Shown here in pieces: positions 25,601 to 34,286 of a DNA stretch of 64,000 bases; the first letter of the stretch is position 1; each line of letters opens with the position of its first letter. Position numbers and translations under genes: made by a program. Source of the DNA: Bacillus_AD sp047238185 (GTDB lineage: Bacteria; Bacillota; Bacilli; Bacillales; DSM-1321); contig NZ_JBDFMI010000001.1 in assembly GCF_047238185.1 (NCBI RefSeq), positions 2,294,001 through 2,358,000 of the forward strand. Direction: 5' to 3'. The notes below the pieces were generated by a model. It had not been told where the DNA came from. It was given only the letters and a program-made list of their open reading frames with translations, and searched no databases.

Positions 25601-25963
25601 CTAAGGGTTCGTCACACGAACTCCCTGCACAAAAATATTAACGGAATCCACTGACAAACCAACCGTCTTGTCCAGAGTGTACTTAACTTTAGACTGTACG
25701 TTATGAGCTATTTCCGAAATTTTCGTGCCGTAGCTTACAATAATGTACATATCAATATGAACTGAATCTTCATCTTGACGTACGATGACACCCTTAGTGA
25801 AGTTTTCTTTTCTTAGAATCTCTGCAATTCCGTCTTTAAGTTGTTTTTTACTAGCCATGCCGACTATGCCGTAACAATCAACAGCGGCCCCGCCAGCAAT
25901 TGTAGCGATGACGTCGATAGATATATCAATTTGCCCGAAATTTGTTCTTAATTCAATGGACAT
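25601..25963 (-). CDS. yloU: Asp23/Gls24-family protein YloU
   Basis: A 120-residue protein of the alkaline-shock Asp23 family. It has the family segment IATIAGGAAVDCYGIVGMAS (about 20-39) and DEDSVHIDMYIIVSYGTKIS (about 65-84). The family is linked to envelope homeostasis, and the gene is nearly always placed before fakA, suggesting a role connected to fatty-acid recycling. The ATG follows AAAGGGGGA. It is divergent from rpmB; a minus-strand TATAAT lies near 26047-26052 but its nearest TTGACA is 20 bases away, so the promoter is uncertain. Confidence 0.93.
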   Translation of the reverse strand: MSIELRTNFGQIDISIDVIATIAGGAAVDCYGIVGMASKKQLKDGIAEILRKENFTKGVIVRQDEDSVHIDMYIIVSYGTKISEIAHNVQSKVKYTLDKTVGLSVDSVNIFVQGVRVTNP

Positions 25964-26111
25964 AATTTATTCCCCCTTTGGAAAATACAGCTTGACTACA
26001 AACAGTTTACTATAACAAAAAAGTTTTTAAAAGTTTTTCTCTGTTTATTATAAAGCAATAGTGCATATATTATGTCAAGGTTTTTTTCTTGAAACCATAT
26101 TCTATCAACTA

Positions 26112-26140
26112 TTGCATTTAGATTTTATGTGTGGTACATT
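26112..26140 (+). promoter_or_regulatory. SigA-type promoter of rpmB
   Basis: TTGCAT (26112-26117), 17 bases, then TACATT (26135-26140) preceded by TGG as an extended -10. The leader downstream contains a long-range inverted pair TTAAGTAT (from about 26144) and ATACTTAA, and two CTTAAG sites, which may fold. Confidence 0.65.
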
Positions 26141-26212
26141 ATTTAAGTATTTGAATATTGACTTAAGAACTATTGATACTTAAGCTCGCTGTAGTTGGGA
26201 GGGAATTTATAT

Positions 26213-26401
26213 ATGTCACGCAAATGTGTAATCACTGGTAAAGGTCCTAAAGCTGGTAACAAACGTTCACACGCGATGAACGCTAACAAACGTACTTGGG
26301 GCGCTAACGTTCAAAAGGTGCGCATCCTTGTTGATGGTAAACCTAAACGCGTATATGTTTCTGCTAGAGCATTGAAATCTGGTAAAGTTGAACGCGTATA
26401 A
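26213..26401 (+). CDS. rpmB: 50S ribosomal protein L28
   Basis: A 62-residue large-subunit protein on the plus strand, alone between two minus-strand groups, as in B. subtilis. KCVITGKGPKAGNKRSHAMN and KRTWGANVQKVRIL are canonical. It has a single cysteine, so it lacks the paired CxxC zinc motifs of the zinc-binding form. The ATG at 26213 follows GGGAGGG; a TTG six codons upstream merely overlaps the ribosome site. Confidence 0.98.
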   Translation: MSRKCVITGKGPKAGNKRSHAMNANKRTWGANVQKVRILVDGKPKRVYVSARALKSGKVERV

Positions 26402-26407
26402 TGCATC

Positions 26408-26434
26408 GGCATCCAATTGATTGGATGCCTTTTT
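26408..26434 (+). terminator. Intrinsic terminator of rpmB
   Basis: Nine-base perfect stem GGCATCCAA/TTGGATGCC with a TTGA loop, followed by five T, six bases after the rpmB stop. Confidence 0.9.
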
Positions 26435-26440
26435 ACTTCA

Positions 26441-26481
26441 AAAAAAAGCAGCGGCCCTTAATTGGGTGGCTGCTTTTTTTT
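26441..26481 (-). terminator. Bidirectional terminator between spoVM and rpmB
   Basis: An 11-position stem with one mismatch and one wobble (AGCAGCGGCCC at 26447-26457 against GGGTGGCTGCT at 26464-26474) is bounded by A6 on the left and T7 on the right. It lies six bases past the spoVM stop, so it ends spoVM transcripts and backs up the rpmB terminator. Confidence 0.88.
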
Positions 26482-26486
26482 GCATT

Positions 26487-26567
26487 TTATCCCTTTTTGA
26501 ACGCTCCAAGCATCGCTCTCACTAACCCTCCCAATATTCTAGGAAGTTTAATTGTATAAAATTTCAT
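26487..26567 (-). CDS. spoVM: Stage V sporulation protein SpoVM
   Basis: A complete 26-residue gene too short for routine gene finding. It translates as MKFYTIKLPRILGGLV followed by RAMLGAFKKG, differing from the B. subtilis peptide (MKFYTIKLPKFLGGIV, RAMLGSFRKD, recalled) at only a few conservative positions. SpoVM is an amphipathic helix that recognises the convex forespore membrane and anchors the SpoIVA coat platform; the conserved proline near residue 9 is present. GGAGG stands six bases before the chosen ATG (an adjacent ATG at 26570 is too close). The location between thiN and rpmB is conserved. It shows that the host forms endospores or descends from a lineage that does. Confidence 0.97.
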   Translation of the reverse strand: MKFYTIKLPRILGGLVRAMLGAFKKG

Positions 26568-26732
26568 CATGTCCCTCCTCATAAAAGTGAAACTTTGCCA
26601 AGAGGAGGCTTTTTCCCTCCACTGAGCAGCTTTTTGGGTGAAACGGACCATTCGAAAAGACCCAACCGCAAGTTTCTTAGCTGTCCGATTCCCCCATTGT
26701 TTTAGTATAAGAAAGAGTCCTTGTATGCCTTC

Positions 26733-27386
26733 TCAATCTGTACTTCTTATGACTAATAATATGCCGCTCGCGAATGAAAAAGTACCATTTTCCTTAATAA
26801 GTTCGTTGCTGATGCATAAAGTCGATCCAAATCCGATGTCTTTATTGGCCAGGGGGTACTTGAACCCTTCCAGTGTAATTCCCTTTACTTCAGGTGTCAT
26901 GGGCAGGAATGAAATGTATGTATAGGGTTTTTCGTTTTTGATTGAATAGCTGCCCGCTGGGACAGCGTATATGCAATTATAGCGGTCGATAATAAAAACT
27001 TTCGTGTTCGGCGACTGCTCAAGCGTTTTTTTTCCCACTAACAATTGCACCCCTCCAAAAGCATGGTCCATCCGTCCTCCGGTGTTGCCAAAAATCCGGA
27101 TGATATCAGGCTTCTGTTCCATAGCCCAGTGAAAGGCCAAACCAAGGTCCGTATCGTCTTTTTCTGGAGGAAATTGAAACATAGCTGGATGCTTTTCCTG
27201 GATAAAAGCAAGATCCCGATCATATATCGAATCAAAATCACCGAAAATGATATCCGGTTCGATCCCTTGTGCAAGCATCGACGATATACCGCGGTCAACC
27301 CCCACCCAATGGGTCGGACTACCCCATTCGGACATAGAAGGAATTAAGTCATACGGACCGCCAGCTACAATATGGATTGTCTTCAC
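26733..27386 (-). CDS. thiN: Thiamine pyrophosphokinase
   Basis: A 217-residue enzyme that makes thiamine diphosphate from thiamine and ATP. The catalytic acidic motifs are visible: FGDFDSI (about 49-55), DDTDLGLAFHWAM (about 77-89) and FGNTGGRMDHAFGGVQLL (about 100-117). The C-terminal beta domain ends SNELIKENGTFSFASGILLV, as in relatives. The start is GTG at 27386; the GGAAGGGAG upstream is 13 bases away, a little long, so the exact start is less certain. spoVM lies downstream. Confidence 0.94.
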   Translation of the reverse strand: MKTIHIVAGGPYDLIPSMSEWGSPTHWVGVDRGISSMLAQGIEPDIIFGDFDSIYDRDLAFIQEKHPAMFQFPPEKDDTDLGLAFHWAMEQKPDIIRIFGNTGGRMDHAFGGVQLLVGKKTLEQSPNTKVFIIDRYNCIYAVPAGSYSIKNEKPYTYISFLPMTPEVKGITLEGFKYPLANKDIGFGSTLCISNELIKENGTFSFASGILLVIRSTD

Positions 27387-27417
27387 TCTATTCTCTTGCT
27401 CCCTTCCGCAATGTTAT

Positions 27418-27446
27418 GAAAGAAGCCGGCATTATCCAATGCCGGC
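27418..27446 (-). terminator. Hairpin after rpe
   Basis: Nine-base GC-rich stem GCCGGCATT/AATGCCGGC with a four-base loop, followed on the minus strand by TTCTTTC. The broken T run suggests partial termination between rpe and thiN. Confidence 0.65.
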
Positions 27447-27461
27447 CGCTGAAAGAACCTC

Positions 27462-28109
27462 TTATTCCCCTCTGATCGCTTCTATAGCCTGTTTACGGTC
27501 TTCCTTATTATAAATGGCTGAACCTGCCACAAGCACGTTAGCTCCCGCTTCTACGCACAATTTAGCTGTATCTGCATTCACGCCGCCATCCACTTCAATT
27601 TCTAACCCAGGATTGCGTTCATCAGCCATTTGTTTGACTTGCTTGATTTTAGTCAATACCTCAGGTATAAAAGATTGGCCGCCGAATCCAGGATTTACAC
27701 TCATCAGCAAGACCATGTCCAAGTCTTGGATTACGTGCTGGATCATAGCGACAGGTGTGGCCGGATTCAAAACCACTCCTGCTTTAACACCAAAAGATTT
27801 AATAAGAGAGATTGTACGGTGCAGATGGGTGCAAGCCTCCACGTGCACAGTAATGTAATCGGCTCCTGCATTGGCAAATGCTTCGATGTAAGCGTCAGGG
27901 TTTTCAATCATCAGATGGACATCCAGCGGCAATTTAGTAACCGGTCGTACCGCTTCAACAATTAATGGGCCAATTGTAATATTCGGAACAAAGTGGCCAT
28001 CCATTACATCCACATGGATATAATCGGCTCCTCCTCTTTCCACATCTTTGATTTCTTCCCCAAGTTTCGAAAAATCTGCTGATAAAATAGACGGTGCAAT
28101 TTTTACCAT
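27462..28109 (-). CDS. rpe: Ribulose-phosphate 3-epimerase
   Basis: A 215-residue TIM barrel that interconverts ribulose 5-phosphate and xylulose 5-phosphate in the pentose phosphate pathway. APSILSADFSKLGEE opens the protein, HVDVMDGHFVPNITIG (about 32-47) carries metal and catalytic residues, and MSVNPGFGGQSF and EVDGGVN complete the phosphate site. It begins four bases past the rsgA stop. Confidence 0.97.
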   Translation of the reverse strand: MVKIAPSILSADFSKLGEEIKDVERGGADYIHVDVMDGHFVPNITIGPLIVEAVRPVTKLPLDVHLMIENPDAYIEAFANAGADYITVHVEACTHLHRTISLIKSFGVKAGVVLNPATPVAMIQHVIQDLDMVLLMSVNPGFGGQSFIPEVLTKIKQVKQMADERNPGLEIEVDGGVNADTAKLCVEAGANVLVAGSAIYNKEDRKQAIEAIRGE

Positions 28110-28113
28110 ACTG

Positions 28114-28992
28114 TTAATACCTCGGCTTTCTATCTCTTATTTCTGTTAAAAATTCCATGTAATGCTCATATCGATACGCTTGAATTGCCCCTGCCTCAAC
28201 GCCCTCTTTTACTGCACACTTCGGCTCCTTATCATGAAGGCAGCCTCTGAATTTGCAATGATGGCTTGCTTCTTCCATTTCAGGGAAACAACTGGACAGC
28301 TCATTTTCCTCCATTGTAAAATCCAATGAAGAAAAACCGGGTGTATCCGCAACCAAGCCGCCTTCAACAGGGATAAGCTCTACGTGCCTTGTCGTATGCT
28401 TCCCTCTTCCGAGATGGGCGGATATATCATTAGTCTTTAATTTCAAATGGGGCATTAGCGTATTCAGGATAGATGATTTCCCTACCCCGGATTGGCCTGC
28501 GAATACACTGACACACTTTTTTAAATAAGGCATCAGGGAAGCCATCCCTTCTGAAGTGACACTTGAAGTCGCTATAATGGGATATCCTATTGCCCTGTAA
28601 TCAGCCATATATTTCTCCATTTTTTCCTTTTCTTCCCCGGCCAATAAATCCATCTTGCTGATGACAATGACTGCATTAATTCCACTTGCCTCTATCAATA
28701 CTAAAAATCGGTCCAAAAGAACCGTGTTAAAGGATGGTTCTACTGCGGAAAAGACTAAAATTGCCTGATCTACGTTGGAAATCGGCGGTCTGACCAATTC
28801 ATTTTTCCTGTCATGGATTTCCAGTATATATCCTTCACTCTCTTTCTCATATTGATAGACAACATCGTCGCCGACAAGAGGAGTGACTTTCCTTTTCCGA
28901 AAGACACCCCTGCCTCGGCATTGGATGTATTTTTCGCCATCGCTGACATAATAAAAACCGCTGAGGGCTTTTACAATTTTCCCTTCAGGCAA
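28114..28992 (-). CDS. rsgA: Ribosome small subunit GTPase RsgA (CpgA)
   Basis: A 292-residue circularly permuted GTPase that checks late 30S assembly. An N-terminal OB-fold (about 1-65) is followed by the G4 motif ISKMDLL (near 110), the P-loop GQSGVGKSSILN (near 165) and DTPGFS (G3, near 214), then a zinc-binding CxnC-H-C module (CKFRGCLHDKEPKCAV). I start at TTG 28992: AGGAG stands eight bases before it, giving MPEGKIVKALSGFYYV as in homologs, whereas the ATG at 29019 has no ribosome site. It lies next to prkC, which phosphorylates this protein in B. subtilis. Confidence 0.96.
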   Translation of the reverse strand: MPEGKIVKALSGFYYVSDGEKYIQCRGRGVFRKRKVTPLVGDDVVYQYEKESEGYILEIHDRKNELVRPPISNVDQAILVFSAVEPSFNTVLLDRFLVLIEASGINAVIVISKMDLLAGEEKEKMEKYMADYRAIGYPIIATSSVTSEGMASLMPYLKKCVSVFAGQSGVGKSSILNTLMPHLKLKTNDISAHLGRGKHTTRHVELIPVEGGLVADTPGFSSLDFTMEENELSSCFPEMEEASHHCKFRGCLHDKEPKCAVKEGVEAGAIQAYRYEHYMEFLTEIRDRKPRY

Positions 28993-29029
28993 TTGCATCA
29001 CTCCTACTTTCTTTTTCATAGATAGCTAT

Positions 29030-31075
29030 TTAGTCTGTTATCGGATACGGGACAACCTCTTCCATGATGACATTTTTGTCCCTCATCACTTTATAGCCTG
29101 CTTTTTTGCCATGTTCTATTCTGAACTCTAATCTTTTTTTTGTTGTCTCTGTTATAGAAAATACTTCTGCCGGTTCTGTCATACTTTTATCCGCATCTTC
29201 TATATAAATTTGGACTTCCTGTGGCTCACCAGGATTTAATGGTTCATATGGGATGGTAATTTCCTTAGTGGCTATCTTGGAAGGATATGGCTTAGGGCCT
29301 TTTGACAAAACCACATGAATGATGCTTCCTTTCGCCACTTTGGTATACGCTTCGGGAGATTGGCGTATTACTTGTCCATTCGCCACTGTATCTGAATATT
29401 CTGTTCGTGACACCTTAATCTTGAAGCCGCTTTCCGATTCATAATCATTTAATCCAGTCTGGTTATAATTCAATAAATTCTTTACAGGAATTTTTTGCAT
29501 TCCTTTGCTTATTATCAATTTCAGAATGGTCTCTGAAGGAACAATGTCCATTCCTGGATTGGGACTTTGTTCCATTATAATCCCTGCTTCAGCGTCATCA
29601 TCGTAAACCTCATTCACTTCAACATTCTTAAAATGAAAACCGTCAATAAATGATTTCGCATCCTCATAATGGCGTTCAGTGAAATCAGTCAGTTCGATTT
29701 TCTTTTTGCCGGTACTGACATATACATTGACTGTAGAACCTTCCTTGACGACCGAGCCTATTTTGGGATTGGTTCCAATGACCTTGTTTTCTTCGATTTT
29801 ATCGCTTTCCATCGGTATTTTCCTGCCCACTTTAAAGCCATCATTCAACAGGGCAACATAGGCATCATCATACGTTTCATTCTCTATATCAGGTACTGTC
29901 ACCTCGGCAGGCTCAAGTAGTTTCGGCAATACGATTACAGCTAAAGCGGCCAAAATGGCTAATGTGATAAAAGTCACAATCAATACTTTCGCCAGTCTTT
30001 TTTTGGGCTTTTTCACTTTTTTGTCTTTTTTGCTTTTCTGTTTTGTGGGCTTGGACTTTTTTGCCTTTTTTTTCGGCGAGGCAGGCGCCTCATAATCGTA
30101 ATCTTCATCCCCATCTTCCGGATACTGTGCAGTTTCAGGAGCCATGATGAGTGTGTCATCCTGTTCAGGTATATGGGTATCTGAAGAAATGATAGGGATC
30201 GCTTTTGTAGCATCCATATCCTCAGGAACTATAAACGGGCTCTCTCCCTTTCTGTCAGGGCGAAGTGCCGTTAATAAATCTTCTTTCATTTCATCGGCGC
30301 TTTCGTAACGGTGGAAAGGGTCTTTGGCGGTTGCTTTCAGGACAATATTTTCCACACTCTGCGGAATGGCCGGATTCCATCGCCTTGGAGATGGCGTACT
30401 CGATTGCAAATGCTTAAGGGCAATGGATACTGCGCTTTCTCCAGAAAAAGGCAATCTCCCTGTCAAGAGTTCAAACATCACGATGCCCATTGAATAAATA
30501 TCCGATTTCTTGTTTGCCATCCCTCCCCGGGCCTGTTCTGGGGAAAGATAATGGACAGAGCCAAGCACGGCATTCGTTTGAGTGATGCTAGTAGCACTTA
30601 GCGCAGTCGCAATTCCAAAATCCGTTATTTTAACATGCCCATTTTCATCTATCAGAATATTTTGCGGCTTGATGTCACGGTGGATAATGCCATGCTGATG
30701 GGCATGTGAAATAGCTTCAGCTATTTGTTCCATGATCATAAGAGTCTTCTCAATCGGTATGAAAGCTGTTGTTTGTATATATTGCTTAAGGGTCATGCCC
30801 CTTACGTATTCCATCACAATAAAGTAGATTTGGTCTTCTTCGCCAACGTCATATATGCTTACGATATTCGGATGGGCCAGGCTCGTGGCAGACTGCGCCT
30901 CCCTATTGAACCTTTTAATGAACTCTTCATCATTCGAAAAATCCATTCTTAGGATCTTGACGGCAACTTCTCTTTCCAGAATCATATCTTCAGCCAGGTA
31001 GACATTCGCCATGCCGCCGCCGCCAATCATTTCTATCAATCGATAGCGGCCGTTTATTCGTTTACCGATCAACAT
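29030..31075 (-). CDS. prkC: PASTA-domain Ser/Thr protein kinase PrkC
   Basis: A 681-residue membrane kinase that senses peptidoglycan fragments and controls growth-phase and germination processes. The kinase domain (about 1-270) has GGGGMANVY, VAVKIL (ATP lysine), HRDIKPQN, DFGIA and SPEQARG. A basic juxtamembrane stretch (KKKAKKSKPTKQKSKKDKK) precedes one membrane segment (about 365-388, VLIVTFITLAILAALAVIVL). Three PASTA repeats follow (about 390-590) and then a short C-terminal extracellular domain. The phosphatase prpC lies just upstream, with a six-base gap, the standard pairing. Confidence 0.97.
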   Translation of the reverse strand: MLIGKRINGRYRLIEMIGGGGMANVYLAEDMILEREVAVKILRMDFSNDEEFIKRFNREAQSATSLAHPNIVSIYDVGEEDQIYFIVMEYVRGMTLKQYIQTTAFIPIEKTLMIMEQIAEAISHAHQHGIIHRDIKPQNILIDENGHVKITDFGIATALSATSITQTNAVLGSVHYLSPEQARGGMANKKSDIYSMGIVMFELLTGRLPFSGESAVSIALKHLQSSTPSPRRWNPAIPQSVENIVLKATAKDPFHRYESADEMKEDLLTALRPDRKGESPFIVPEDMDATKAIPIISSDTHIPEQDDTLIMAPETAQYPEDGDEDYDYEAPASPKKKAKKSKPTKQKSKKDKKVKKPKKRLAKVLIVTFITLAILAALAVIVLPKLLEPAEVTVPDIENETYDDAYVALLNDGFKVGRKIPMESDKIEENKVIGTNPKIGSVVKEGSTVNVYVSTGKKKIELTDFTERHYEDAKSFIDGFHFKNVEVNEVYDDDAEAGIIMEQSPNPGMDIVPSETILKLIISKGMQKIPVKNLLNYNQTGLNDYESESGFKIKVSRTEYSDTVANGQVIRQSPEAYTKVAKGSIIHVVLSKGPKPYPSKIATKEITIPYEPLNPGEPQEVQIYIEDADKSMTEPAEVFSITETTKKRLEFRIEHGKKAGYKVMRDKNVIMEEVVPYPITD

Positions 31076-31081
31076 GGTCCA

Positions 31082-31828
31082 TCACCCGCTTTCTTCGACA
31101 TGAGTATACTGTATTAGCAAGAGGGTAATATTATCTTCTCCACCATTTTCATTCGCCTTTTCAATCAATTGATCGCCTTTTTCCTCAATCGGGCCTTCCT
31201 GCTCAATGACAGCCTTCAATTCGTTTTCTCTTACTTTATTTGAAAGCCCATCGGAGCAAAGCAACACATAATCGCCTTCTTCGAAAATAATTGTGACGAT
31301 GTCCATCTCCACTGAATTCTCCGTACCCACTGCCCGTATAAGCACATTCTTCCGTGGATGGTGTTCGGCATCCTCTTTGGAGATTTGTCCTGACCGTACT
31401 AATTCATTGACCAATGAATGGTCTTCGGTGAGTTGCTTAAAGCCGTTTTCATTGTATATGTAGCAGCGGCTATCGCCGATATTGGCAATGGTCGAAAAAC
31501 GTTCCGTACATACGGCAGCCACAACGGTAGTACCCATTCCTTGGCACTCAGAATGGGATTCAGCATGTGTGAATATCTTTTTATTCACTTCCTGAATATG
31601 AGTCATAAGCCATTTTTCAGCATCTTCCGGATTTTGGATTTGCCCAGATTTTTCCCAAGCGTCCTTCAAATAGGAAGTCGCCATAGAGCTGGCGACATCG
31701 CCTGCTCTATGGCCCCCCATTCCATCTGCTACTACTGCCAGGATGCCTTGCTCATTTTCAAAAATGCCGCCATTGTCTTCATTATGCTGGCGCACTTTCC
31801 CACGGTCTGTTCTAAAAACAGCTTTCAT
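31082..31828 (-). CDS. prpC: PP2C-type protein phosphatase PrpC
   Basis: A 248-residue metal-dependent phosphatase that reverses PrkC phosphorylation. Motifs in order: RQHNEDNGGIF, VVADGMGGHRAGDVAS (metal aspartates, about 33-48), TIANIGDSRCYIY (near 115), VLLCSDGLSNKV (near 187) and GGEDNITLLLI near the end. GTG 31837 opens a longer frame, but GAGGTGA is properly spaced only for the ATG at 31828. It begins five bases past the rlmN stop. Confidence 0.97.
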   Translation of the reverse strand: MKAVFRTDRGKVRQHNEDNGGIFENEQGILAVVADGMGGHRAGDVASSMATSYLKDAWEKSGQIQNPEDAEKWLMTHIQEVNKKIFTHAESHSECQGMGTTVVAAVCTERFSTIANIGDSRCYIYNENGFKQLTEDHSLVNELVRSGQISKEDAEHHPRKNVLIRAVGTENSVEMDIVTIIFEEGDYVLLCSDGLSNKVRENELKAVIEQEGPIEEKGDQLIEKANENGGEDNITLLLIQYTHVEESG

Positions 31829-31833
31829 CCTAT

Positions 31834-32931
31834 TCACCTCGTCTCTTCTTTTCTCTCTTTCGCACGAAGTTGGCCACAGGCTGCATCTATGTCATGCCCT
31901 TGCTCTCTGCGGACTGTTACATTGATGCCTCGGTCTTTAAGCGTTTTTTCGAATAAATCGATTTGTTCCCTTGGCGTTCTTACATAATTCCGCTCAGGCA
32001 CGTAGTTTACAGGAATCAAATTCACATGACATTTCAAATGTTTAATGAGGTTGGCCAATTCAATGGCATGTTCTACCTGGTCATTTTCCCCGCCAAACAA
32101 TCCATACTCAAACGTGATGCGTCGTCCAGTCTTTTGCGTATAATATTTGACTGCTTCCATTAGGTCCGGCAACTTATACGCTTTATTGATAGGCATGAGC
32201 TTTGAACGCAATTCTGTATTAGGTGCATGCAAGGAAATGGCAAAATTGATCTGCAGGTTCTCATCCGCAAATTTATAAATTTTAGGAATAATGCCGCTTG
32301 TAGATACTGTAATATGGCGCGCACCAATGTTCAACCCTTTTTCATGGTTTATTATTTTAAGGAAGCCCATCATATTATCATAATTGTCAAACGGCTCTCC
32401 AATTCCCATTATAACGATTGATGATACACGTTCATCTGTTTCGTCAAGAGCCTGCTGAACGCGCAGAACCTGTGCAACGATTTCACCGGCTTCCAAGTGC
32501 CTTTTCAATCCGCCAAGTGTGGACGCACAGAAGGTACAGCCGATCCGGCAGCCAACTTGTGTTGTAACACATACGGAATTCCCATAGTCATGTCTCATCA
32601 GCACTGTTTCAATGGAATAGCCATCCTGTAGCTCAAATAAGAATTTCATCGTTCCATCAGCGGATGTTTGATTAATGATCGTTTTTAACGTTGTTAACGT
32701 GAAGCTTTCAGACAGCTTGGCACGTAATTCCTTCGATAAATTGGTCATTTCTTCAAAGCTGGCCACACGGTCTTTATAAAGCCATTTGTAAATTTGGTCT
32801 GCCCTGAATCCCTTTTCTCCATGTTCAACCAACCATTCTTTTAATTGATCGGGCTGCAAGGAATAAATAGATGGAGTTAAAGTTTCATTAATCTTATGCA
32901 ATGGGAGTTTCTTTTTCTTTTCTACTGTCAT
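31834..32931 (-). CDS. rlmN: Dual-specificity RNA methyltransferase RlmN
   Basis: A 365-residue radical SAM enzyme that methylates C2 of A2503 in 23S rRNA and A37 in tRNAs. The iron-sulfur motif CRIGCTFC (CxxxCxxC, about 118-125) and the SAM-binding SIVIMGIGEPFDNYDN segment are present. The late cysteine in DIDAACGQLRAK is the methyl-carrying residue. ATG 32931 follows AAGGA at nine bases; a TTG two codons earlier is less well placed. It begins two bases past the rsmB stop. Confidence 0.97.
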   Translation of the reverse strand: MTVEKKKKLPLHKINETLTPSIYSLQPDQLKEWLVEHGEKGFRADQIYKWLYKDRVASFEEMTNLSKELRAKLSESFTLTTLKTIINQTSADGTMKFLFELQDGYSIETVLMRHDYGNSVCVTTQVGCRIGCTFCASTLGGLKRHLEAGEIVAQVLRVQQALDETDERVSSIVIMGIGEPFDNYDNMMGFLKIINHEKGLNIGARHITVSTSGIIPKIYKFADENLQINFAISLHAPNTELRSKLMPINKAYKLPDLMEAVKYYTQKTGRRITFEYGLFGGENDQVEHAIELANLIKHLKCHVNLIPVNYVPERNYVRTPREQIDLFEKTLKDRGINVTVRREQGHDIDAACGQLRAKERKEETR

Positions 32932-32933
32932 AC

Positions 32934-34286
32934 TCAAAGTTCCTTCTTTCTAAAACAAGCGATGAAAAAACCATCACTCCCCATATCTTGGGGGAATAAT
33001 TGCAGGCTGCTTTCGGAAGCGAAAGGACGCACCTTCTCAGGCAATCTATTTTTCAGACTTGTATCTTTACTGTAGTTCGTATGATTCTTTAAAAATGTGT
33101 CGACAACAGCTTCATTTTCATTCTTATCCACTGTACACGTACTATAGACAAGCAATCCGCCATCCTTCAATAAAGGGTCAACAGCTTCCAATATATCCTG
33201 CTGTATGGATGCAAGGCGGGCAATATCTTCTTCTTTTTTTGTATATTTTACATCAGGCTTTCTTCTCATGACGCCTAACCCCGAGCAAGGCGCATCGACC
33301 AATATGGCATCGAATGTCTGAGGGTCGAATAAATCGCCTGCTTTTCTTGCATCATGGGAAGCTGCAGTTACATTCATTAAACCGAGCCTGTCAGCCTGCT
33401 GTTTGATTAGTTTTACCTTATGGTCATGCAAATCCAGCGCATAGACGGTTCCCTCTCCCAGTTTTTCTGCAATGCTTGTTGTTTTACCGCCTGGTGCTGC
33501 ACAGCAATCCAGAACTTTTTCATCCGATTTCGCATTTACAGCGTATGATACAAGCATGGAACTCTCATCCTGGATGCTAATGAACCCTTCCTTGTATGCT
33601 GAGCTATGGGCAAGGTTGCCGCGGAGGCATATAATTCCTTCGGGGACATACTCACTGGCCTCGATGGAATACCCCTCTTCTTTCAGTATTTCCATTACTT
33701 GTTCACGGGATGCTTTCGGAAGATTCACACGTGCTGTTTGATGAGGTGCTTGCAGATTGAACAGGCACATTTCCCTTGTTTTTTCCTCTCCATACTGATC
33801 CGCCCATCTTTTTACAATCCATTCTGGATGGCTTGTCTCAATAGAAATTCGCTTAATTGGATCGGTAATTTCATCAAGCGATCGGATTCCATTGCGCTGC
33901 ACACTCCGCAATACTCCATTGACCATACTTGCTATCCCCTTATGCCCTCTTTTTTTGCTGATTTCAACAGCTTCAAAAATAATGGCATGGTCAGGAACCT
34001 TATCCAAATAGATCATTTGATATAGAGACATTCTTAATAATATCCGAACCCATTGCTCCAATTTGCGGCTGTTCTGGATAAAGGGTTCTAAATAATAGTC
34101 CAGGGTCAGCTTTCTTTGAATGACTCCGTAAGCGAGTTCAGTCAGCAGGCCGCTATCCGCTGAAGATAAATGGTTTTTATTGATGACTGCATTCAGCAAT
34201 AAATTGCTGTATGATTGGTTTTTTTCCACTGAGAGGATCAAATCTAAAGCGAGTTCCCTTACATTTTTGGCCGATTGCTTATTCAT
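32934..34286 (-). CDS. rsmB: 16S rRNA m5C967 methyltransferase RsmB
   Basis: A 450-residue enzyme with an N-terminal NusB-like RNA-binding domain (about 1-140) and a C-terminal SAM-dependent methylase. The methylase shows LDCCAAPGGKTTSIAEKL (SAM site), VDAPCSGLGVMRR (with the PC motif) and STCTVDKNENEAV (with the TC motif), the two cysteines of the m5C mechanism. The start overlaps the end of fmt by eight bases and follows TAGGAGA. It is known as yloM or sun in Bacillus. Confidence 0.96.
   Translation of the reverse strand: MNKQSAKNVRELALDLILSVEKNQSYSNLLLNAVINKNHLSSADSGLLTELAYGVIQRKLTLDYYLEPFIQNSRKLEQWVRILLRMSLYQMIYLDKVPDHAIIFEAVEISKKRGHKGIASMVNGVLRSVQRNGIRSLDEITDPIKRISIETSHPEWIVKRWADQYGEEKTREMCLFNLQAPHQTARVNLPKASREQVMEILKEEGYSIEASEYVPEGIICLRGNLAHSSAYKEGFISIQDESSMLVSYAVNAKSDEKVLDCCAAPGGKTTSIAEKLGEGTVYALDLHDHKVKLIKQQADRLGLMNVTAASHDARKAGDLFDPQTFDAILVDAPCSGLGVMRRKPDVKYTKKEEDIARLASIQQDILEAVDPLLKDGGLLVYSTCTVDKNENEAVVDTFLKNHTNYSKDTSLKNRLPEKVRPFASESSLQLFPQDMGSDGFFIACFRKKEL

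Noticed and set aside
26722..26754. SigE promoter for spoVM
   Set aside because: A good -10-like GGCATACA exists, but the nearest -35-like GTCATAA is about 20 bases from CATACA, too far; not listed as a feature.
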